Below are positions 59,142 to 64,000 of a stretch of DNA of 64,000 bases, piece after piece. The position numbers were made by a program, and so were the translations under genes. The notes below the pieces were generated by a model. It ran no database searches. It saw nothing but the letters and a program-made list of their open reading frames with translations, and had not been told where the DNA came from. The stretch is from Streptomyces goshikiensis (GTDB lineage Bacteria; Actinomycetota; Actinomycetes; Streptomycetales; Streptomycetaceae), in the NCBI RefSeq assembly GCF_014650555.1, contig NZ_BMVE01000019.1:58720-122719 (forward strand), given 5' to 3'. Each line of letters begins with the position of its first letter. Positions within the stretch are counted from its first letter, which is position 1.

Positions 59142-60158
59142 GTGCTGCGGATCCACCTCACCCCTGACGACCTGGCCCGCGTGCGCATCGCACCGGCCCC
59201 CGACCCGCTCGCCGAGACGATCCTCAGCCTGCCCGTCCTCCAGAGCCGCGATCGGGGCGGCGCAGGACTGGACGGCTGGCGTGAACGCACCCGCAGGGCG
59301 CTCCTGCCCGGGATGCGCCCCGTGCTCGAACTTGCCCCGGCCCGGCCGGACGAGTACGTGCCCGAGGCGTTCCTGCACGCCGTGACGGCCACCCTCGCGG
59401 ACAGCCTCGACCACACCTGGTCCCTGGCACGCCGCCAGTGGACGGCCGACCTGCACGCCACCGAGGTGCTGCGGCCCGATGCCCCCGACTGGATCCGCCG
59501 GCTCCACGCGGGGGAGCGGGAGTGGAGCGGGATCGTCCACAGCGCGGTCGAGCGCTACCACGCCGTGGCCGTGGCCCCGTACTGGTCCCAGCTGCTGGCC
59601 GCCGCCCACGCCGACCGCACCCGGCGGGCGCTGGCCGCGGCCGACACCGGGACCGGCGGGCTGCTCGCCTCGCTGCACCCCGAGATCCGCTGGGATCCGC
59701 CGGTACTGTCCGTGCCCTGCGCGTTCGACACGGATCTGGAGCCCGCGGGCCGCGGGCTGGACCTCGTACCGACCTTCTTCTGGCCGCGGCCCCTGGCGCT
59801 GCTCGACAACGCCGAACCGGAACGGCCGCTCGTACTGCGCTACCCCCTCGCCCGCGACCTCGCCACCTACCGGTCCGTCTGGGCGGCGGCCGCGCCCACC
59901 GGGCCGGACGGCGCGCTCGCCGCGCTGCTGGGCACCACCCGCGCCCGTACGCTCCAGGCCGCGGCGGTGCCGGCCGGTACGGCCGAGCTCGCGCGCCGCA
60001 CCGGCACCTCCCCGGCCACCGCGAGCCACCACGCGTCGGTCCTGCGCGCCGCGGGCCTGCTCACCACCGAACGGGACGGGTCCGGCGTCCGCCACGCACT
60101 GACTCCGATGGGGCGGGCGCTGCTCCAGGATCACGCCCTGCCACCGCCATCCGCCTGA
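59142..60158 (+). CDS. ArsR-like winged-helix regulator with long N-terminal domain
   Basis: A 338-residue protein from GTG 59142, GGGAGAA in front. Residues about 275-330 (AELARRTGTSPATASHHASVLRAAGLLTTERDGSGVRHALTPMGRALL) are an ArsR/HTH_20-type winged helix. The first 250 residues form a DUF5937-like alpha/beta part without a metal-binding ELxCxCD motif, so metal sensing is unlikely. Such proteins are common and uncharacterised in Streptomyces. Divergent from the lectin gene. Confidence 0.85.
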   Translation: MLRIHLTPDDLARVRIAPAPDPLAETILSLPVLQSRDRGGAGLDGWRERTRRALLPGMRPVLELAPARPDEYVPEAFLHAVTATLADSLDHTWSLARRQWTADLHATEVLRPDAPDWIRRLHAGEREWSGIVHSAVERYHAVAVAPYWSQLLAAAHADRTRRALAAADTGTGGLLASLHPEIRWDPPVLSVPCAFDTDLEPAGRGLDLVPTFFWPRPLALLDNAEPERPLVLRYPLARDLATYRSVWAAAAPTGPDGALAALLGTTRARTLQAAAVPAGTAELARRTGTSPATASHHASVLRAAGLLTTERDGSGVRHALTPMGRALLQDHALPPPSA

Positions 60159-60210
60159 CCACCCGAAAATCAGTGATCGTCGCTCTCTGGTGACGGGCCG
60201 TCCCGGCGTG

Positions 60211-60348
60211 TAGCGTCAGCGTCAGCTGTCGTGGTTCGCAGTCCCTGCCCGCGCCCTGGCGTGGGCGTTCTGCTGTGTGGTGCCGGACCAGGACGATCAC
60301 CTCCGGGGCCGCGCGGTGCGGCCCTGACATCGACTGAGAGGCACGGAC
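60211..60348 (+). promoter_or_regulatory. Promoter and long 5' leader of the cold shock gene
   Basis: TAGCGT (60211-60216) is a likely -10, followed by a tandem GCGTCA pair and about 130 bases of leader before the ATG at 60349, with AGAGGCA as ribosome site. Long structured leaders are typical of csp mRNAs and allow temperature control of translation. The -35 is unclear. Confidence 0.5.
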
Positions 60349-60552
60349 ATGGCCAGCGGAATCGTGAAGTGGTTCAACTCCGAAAAGGGCTTCGGCTTCA
60401 TCCAGCAGGACGGCGGCGGTCCCGACGTCTTCGCGCACTACTCCAACATCAACTCCACGGGGTACCGCGAGCTGCAGGAGGGCCAGGCGGTGACCTTCGA
60501 CGTCACCCAGGGCCAGAAGGGCCCGCAGGCGGAGAACATCACGGTCGCCTGA
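60349..60552 (+). CDS. Cold shock protein, CspA family
   Basis: A 67-residue single cold-shock domain: MASGIVKWFNSEKGFGFIQQ with RNP1 KGFGFI and RNP2 VFAHY, both intact. It binds single-stranded RNA and DNA as a chaperone. Length is exactly that of the family. Monocistronic, with a long leader and a perfect terminator. Confidence 0.96.
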   Translation: MASGIVKWFNSEKGFGFIQQDGGGPDVFAHYSNINSTGYRELQEGQAVTFDVTQGQKGPQAENITVA

Positions 60553-60573
60553 CCCGCGACCCCATCGTGTGAC

Positions 60574-60603
60574 GAGGCTCCCGGGGCACGCCCCGGGAGC
60601 CTC
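60574..60603. terminator. Perfect 13-bp terminator after the cold shock gene
   Basis: GAGGCTCCCGGGG (60574-60586) and CCCCGGGAGCCTC (60591-60603) pair perfectly with loop CACG. It serves the convergent lectin gene at 60637 as well. Confidence 0.9.
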
Positions 60604-60636
60604 GCCCCGGTCACAGTGGTCCCGGGGTTTCCGGCG

Positions 60637-61110
60637 TCACATGCTCCAGTGCTGGTAGGGGTTGGTGTCCCCGTACTGGTGCACGTACGCGTTGCCCTTG
60701 GCGTCGGAGTCGAGGGCCTTCCTGTTCTGGTGGTTCAGCAGCGTGTAGGCGTTGCCGTTCACGTTCCACTGCTCCCACCACTGCTTGACGTCCCCCGAGT
60801 TGCAGGCGACGGCGGCAACACTGTCGTTGCCCACCCCCTTGCCCGTGATACACAGACCCGTCTTGCTGCTCTGCAGCATCACGCCCATGGGGCCCTCGTG
60901 GAGGTACCAGTGCTGGTACGGGTTGTCCGAGCCGCAGCCCTTCGTGTAGATCTTGCCGCCGAAGTCGCCGTCGAGGCACAGCCCGGTCTGTACGTTCCTG
61001 AGCGCGACGGCGCCGCGCCCCGCGGGAGCGGCGGACGCAGAGGCGGGTACCGCCACCGCGGTCGCGCAGGCGAGGGCGAGCAGTCCGATGAGGCCGGTCG
61101 TCTTCTTCAT
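60637..61110 (-). CDS. Secreted ricin-like lectin following the protease
   Basis: A 157-residue protein, ATG 61110. Signal peptide MKKTTGLIGLLALACATAVA... ends near ASASA. The RICIN domain has three repeats ending NPYQHWYL, KQWWEQWNV and NPYQHWSM, with the CLDGD and CITGKG strands. The first and third QxW repeats are nearly identical. It starts 13 bases after the protease stop, so the two are made together and probably act together outside the cell, the lectin targeting the protease or its substrate. Confidence 0.87.
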   Translation of the reverse strand: MKKTTGLIGLLALACATAVAVPASASAAPAGRGAVALRNVQTGLCLDGDFGGKIYTKGCGSDNPYQHWYLHEGPMGVMLQSSKTGLCITGKGVGNDSVAAVACNSGDVKQWWEQWNVNGNAYTLLNHQNRKALDSDAKGNAYVHQYGDTNPYQHWSM

Positions 61111-61123
61111 CTGGATCTCCTGA

Positions 61124-62485
61124 TCAGTTGGCGATCCGCATGCCGGGATGCTGGTTCAGCACGTCGGGCACGTCGGTGACGTAGATGTGGCGGTAACACT
61201 CCACCGGGGAGTTGTTCGCCGCCGGGTTGCTGCAGGTCTCGGTCTTCGCCCCGATGACCCCGGCACTGATGAGGCCCCTGGCCACCACGCTGCCGTCCAG
61301 GTTGCGGCTGAAGACGGGACCGCCGCTGTCACCCTTCATGGCGGTGAAGCCGCCACCCGTGTTCTTCAGGGTGTAGACCTCGGTGCCGGTGCTGAACTCC
61401 TTGTACCGGGTGAAGTGCTTGCCCTCGGCGACCTTGAGGTTGCAGACCTCGCCCGAGAGGGACCCCGAGACGCACAGGTACTCGCCCACGTAGGAGTGGG
61501 CCGCGCGGTTCACGTTCAGCAGCTGCTGGGACTGGCGGTAGACCGGCTGGCCGGACCAGATCGTGTAGTTGTGCAGGAATCCGCCGTGCGTGGGGATCAG
61601 CTCGGTGTCGTACCTCTCCGAACGGTCCGACACCGGGCCCAGCTTGATGTCCTGGTCGCCGGCGTACCACGTCTTGCCGGCCTCGCTGCAGTGCGCGGCC
61701 GTCATCAGGTAGTCCAGACCCCGCTGGGGCCAGGTGACGACGAAGCCCGACGTGCAGATCGGCCCGCCCTTGTAGCGCTGCCGCAGCAGCATCCCGCCGG
61801 AATGCAGGGGCGCGTCCTGCTCGCGGGACTCCAGCGGGGCCGGAGCCCCGGTCACCGTGCCGGTCCACGGCACCGGCGGCTCGGCGGTCCGGGCCCGCCC
61901 GTTCCCGCTGTTCGTGTCGTTCGCGCGCAGCGGCTCGCCCTCGACCAGGAGCCCCGATCCGTCGGACCGGGCACCGGCCGAGTGCACGCTGGTCAGCTGC
62001 CCGTCGATGGTCAGCGACCGCCCCATGAGACTGGCCGCCGCCTCCCTCAGCTCGCTCCTGTTGTACGGCGCGGAGCGCAGCTCCACCCGTACGCCCTTGG
62101 CCCGCTGGGGCGCCACGGCCGCCTCGACCTGCTCCTCGCCGCCCTTGTGGTACAGGGTCACCGACCGGTCCTCGACGGACACGGTCAGGGAGGTGAAGGC
62201 CGGCGAATCGCCGAGCGCGCCCTCGATGGCGCCGGCAGCCTCGCTCAGGGGCAGCTGAGCGGCGGCCAGCTCGCCCCAGGACGCGAACCCCGCGGGCGGC
62301 GAGCCTGCGGGGGCCGCGGGGGAGGGCGCCGGACCGGTGGAGCGGGCGGAGGCCTGCGGGCCGGCCACGAAGGCCGCCGCCGCGACGAGGACCGCCACCG
62401 CCCCGTAGGCCACGGGCCGCCGGGGGCGGCGGGGAGACGGCGCGGAGGGCAGCGCTGTGAGCTGGGGTAACGGTGAACTACGCAC
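61124..62485 (-). CDS. Secreted S1 (chymotrypsin-like) serine protease with pro-region
   Basis: A 453-residue protein. GTG 62485 (VRSSPLPQLTALPS) is chosen because AAAGGAAG precedes it. A membrane/signal segment lies at residues 27-46. Residues about 65-200 form a pro-region rich in charged helices (AAVAPQRAKGVRVELRSAPYN). The catalytic triad is H265 (TAAHCSE), D293 (RYDTELI) and S387 (GDSGGP). Cysteine pairs resemble those of streptogrisin-type proteases. Coexpressed with the lectin gene downstream. Confidence 0.9.
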   Translation of the reverse strand: MRSSPLPQLTALPSAPSPRRPRRPVAYGAVAVLVAAAAFVAGPQASARSTGPAPSPAAPAGSPPAGFASWGELAAAQLPLSEAAGAIEGALGDSPAFTSLTVSVEDRSVTLYHKGGEEQVEAAVAPQRAKGVRVELRSAPYNRSELREAAASLMGRSLTIDGQLTSVHSAGARSDGSGLLVEGEPLRANDTNSGNGRARTAEPPVPWTGTVTGAPAPLESREQDAPLHSGGMLLRQRYKGGPICTSGFVVTWPQRGLDYLMTAAHCSEAGKTWYAGDQDIKLGPVSDRSERYDTELIPTHGGFLHNYTIWSGQPVYRQSQQLLNVNRAAHSYVGEYLCVSGSLSGEVCNLKVAEGKHFTRYKEFSTGTEVYTLKNTGGGFTAMKGDSGGPVFSRNLDGSVVARGLISAGVIGAKTETCSNPAANNSPVECYRHIYVTDVPDVLNQHPGMRIAN

Positions 62486-62600
62486 GAGCTTCCTTTCGGG
62501 TGGTCGGCTTGCCCACCAACCTCCCACCCCTGGCCAACGGCCCCCTAACGCCCGGCTAACGGCGCTCCGTCCAACGCCCCGCGCGGCCCCCGAGCCCGCG

Positions 62601-63584
62601 TCAGCGGCTCGCGGCGAAGACCTTCAGCCAGCCGCCGCCCGGCTGCCCGGTGGCATCGGCGTACCCGTGACCGGCGGCGTGCGCGGCCGCGGCCGGGTAG
62701 GCCACCTCGACCCGTACCTTCGGGAAGTCCGCGACGAACGCCGCGACCGCCGCCCGGCCGGCCTGCCCGGGACCCCGCTCACAGCTGAGCGCCACGGTGC
62801 CCTGGTCGATGCCCTGGATCCAGCGCCGGAACGACTGCGGACGCATCCGCTGGCCGGGGGCCAACTGGTCGCTGATGGAACGCGCCACCGTGTCCAGCGC
62901 GGCGGCCACCTCGTCGAGCGGTACCGCGGTGACCTTCGGCGCCGGGTACAGGTACGGGGCGTGGGGCTGCTGGTCGATCGCGGTCGCCGTCCCGCGGAAC
63001 CGGTCGCCGTCCGGCCCGGCGACCTTGACGTCGAAGGTCGCGGTGGCCGCCGCCACCGGATCGCCGGGGTAGGCCTTCACCCACTGGCCGTCCCCGCGCT
63101 GCGCGGCGTCACCGATGCCGTAGTTCCCGTACAGGCCGTCACCGGCCGGGATCAGGGCCGCCGAACCGCCGCCGCGCAGGGCGTTGCGGTAGCGGACCTG
63201 GACGGCGAGGGTCGGGAAGTCCACCCGGAAGTCCTTGATCACCGACCGGCAGGAGTGGCACGGCCCCATGTCGGAGTACAGGTCGACCGTCCCCCTGCGC
63301 ACGGCACGGATCCGCGCCCGGTACTGCGCGGTGCTCCGGCACCCCAAGTGGCGGTAGATCTCGTCCGCGAGGAGGTTCACGACCTGCCGCTCGGCGTCCT
63401 TGCGGTGCTGGATCCCCTTCAGGGCGCCGGTCCACTCCGCCGGTTCGGGCAGGTCCTGGTAGTGGTTGTCCCCGCGCAGCGCCCGGTGTGAGACGCTCTC
63501 GACCTCCCCTTCGAGGTCCGGGTACCCGATGAAGGCGATCGAGTACCGCAGGCTCGCCCTGTTCACATACGCGGGCGTGGTCAT
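62601..63584 (-). CDS. Two-lobed deaminase-fold protein (active-looking N lobe, degenerate C lobe)
   Basis: A 327-residue cytosolic protein, ATG 63584 behind AGAGGGG. The N lobe carries the zinc-deaminase signature: D63-A-E65 as the (H/C/D)AE motif and P108-C109-H-S-C112 as PCxxC. It is closest in kind to the nucleic-acid deaminases of bacterial toxins. The C lobe repeats the same fold at an offset of 164 residues: GTVDLYSDMGP...DFPTLAVQVRY (98-132) aligns without gaps to GTVALSCERGP...DFPKVRVEVAY (262-296), 14 of 35 identical. There PCxxC has become PGQAG. WVK/WLK endings also repeat. No export signal, toxin-delivery domain or immunity gene is visible. Confidence 0.75.
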   Translation of the reverse strand: MTTPAYVNRASLRYSIAFIGYPDLEGEVESVSHRALRGDNHYQDLPEPAEWTGALKGIQHRKDAERQVVNLLADEIYRHLGCRSTAQYRARIRAVRRGTVDLYSDMGPCHSCRSVIKDFRVDFPTLAVQVRYRNALRGGGSAALIPAGDGLYGNYGIGDAAQRGDGQWVKAYPGDPVAAATATFDVKVAGPDGDRFRGTATAIDQQPHAPYLYPAPKVTAVPLDEVAAALDTVARSISDQLAPGQRMRPQSFRRWIQGIDQGTVALSCERGPGQAGRAAVAAFVADFPKVRVEVAYPAAAAHAAGHGYADATGQPGGGWLKVFAASR

Positions 63585-64000
63585 GCGCACCCCTCTCAGT
63601 CCCGGCGTACCGCGCGACCGCCCCACACGGCCGAATCCCTCGCCGTACCCCTGGCTCCACAGGGTGTCGCAGCGGGATAAACGAACGTTCAACGCGCCCG
63701 GAGCCGTCGCGCGAGCGCACATGTTCGGCCACGGAAGGTGAGATCCGGGCCTCCTGCGGGTGAGGCGTCCCATAGGACCCACGTCACATACGAGCAGGTC
63801 TAGTAGCCCCCGTTCCGCCCGTAACGGCGCCCGAGGGCGGACCGGACTCGGGTCTCCCGGCCCCCTGCTCCGATGTCGGCTAGTAACGGGGGTCGTTGCC
63901 AGGGCAGCGGTCGGCTGGCTAACTGGGTGATGTCGCCGGGCGGCACGGGTGTTTCACCCGGAGCCCGCGGATCCCCTCTCCACCCGTGTGAGTGGTTCAC
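63585..64000. other. Right-edge region, no gene seen
   Basis: A 416-base stretch up to the window edge. It contains GAACGTTC (63683-63690) near the deaminase gene, two direct CTAGTA copies (63800 and 63880), and an inverted pair CCCCCGTT (63807-63814) / AACGGGGG (63885-63892). I see no convincing ORF; it may be the upstream region of a gene beyond the window. Confidence 0.5.

Noticed and set aside
1..64000. tRNA, rRNA, prophage or integrative-element borders
   Set aside because: I found no tRNA cloverleaf, rRNA stretch, integrase, or direct-repeat pair that would mark an attachment site.

Overview
This window looks like a piece of a Streptomyces chromosome. GC content is very high, genes show a strong third-position GC bias, and GTG starts are frequent. 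Typical Streptomyces elements are present: a conservon (cvnABCD plus a CYP157-type P450), a SapB-like class III lanthipeptide locus, a DasR-type site in front of a chitinase, CsbD and MT0933-antitoxin stress proteins, and several regulator/target pairs. I found no rRNA, tRNA, CRISPR array, insertion sequence or attachment site.

Layout, left to right. 1-4.8 kb: a truncated MFS transporter, a carbohydrate-binding early-set protein, CsbD, a PPOX-type flavin/F420 protein, a small unknown protein and katG. 4.9-10.4 kb: glycerol use, with glpF-glpK-glpD on the minus strand and a divergent dhaK that has no dhaL or dhaM beside it. 10.5-18.4 kb: a GbsR-like regulator, a decayed methyltransferase, a secreted GH18 chitinase under a DasR-like operator, a DinB protein, a receptor-like Ser/Thr kinase fused to an amino-acid-type binding protein, and an SDR. 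18.4-22.5 kb: a large HTH-NB-ARC-TPR protein with a divergent 45-residue ORF and a membrane protein. 22.6-33.7 kb: small regulator/target pairs (LysR; TetR with an SGNH hydrolase; TetR with MarR), an NHL propeller protein, a divergent NAD-dependent DNA ligase, a PPOX protein, a methyltransferase and a DUF3626 protein.

33.7-42.8 kb: a secreted S33-like hydrolase that has lost its catalytic residues, a carotenoid oxygenase plus MFS pump preceded by a large ATPase-HTH regulator, a P450 and a PuuE-like deacetylase. 43.1-49.6 kb: the conservon, then a convergent, translationally coupled methyltransferase and terpene cyclase that could make a C-methylated terpene. 49.9-58.3 kb: an amino acid permease, a long non-coding leader, then LanKC, a 45-residue SapB-like precursor, an ABC exporter and an FAD oxidoreductase. 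58.3-64 kb: two secreted ricin-type lectins, an ArsR-like regulator, a cold shock protein, a secreted S1 protease, and a two-lobed deaminase-fold protein whose second lobe has lost its zinc motif.

The best candidates for something undescribed are the two-lobed deaminase (62601-63584), the lanthipeptide locus with its oxidoreductase and hairpin-rich leader (51347-58257), the methyltransferase/terpene cyclase pair (47626-49640), and the carotenoid oxygenase operon with its 10-bp iterons (35307-40329). All functions come from reading translated sequence and motifs by eye. No database search was run.
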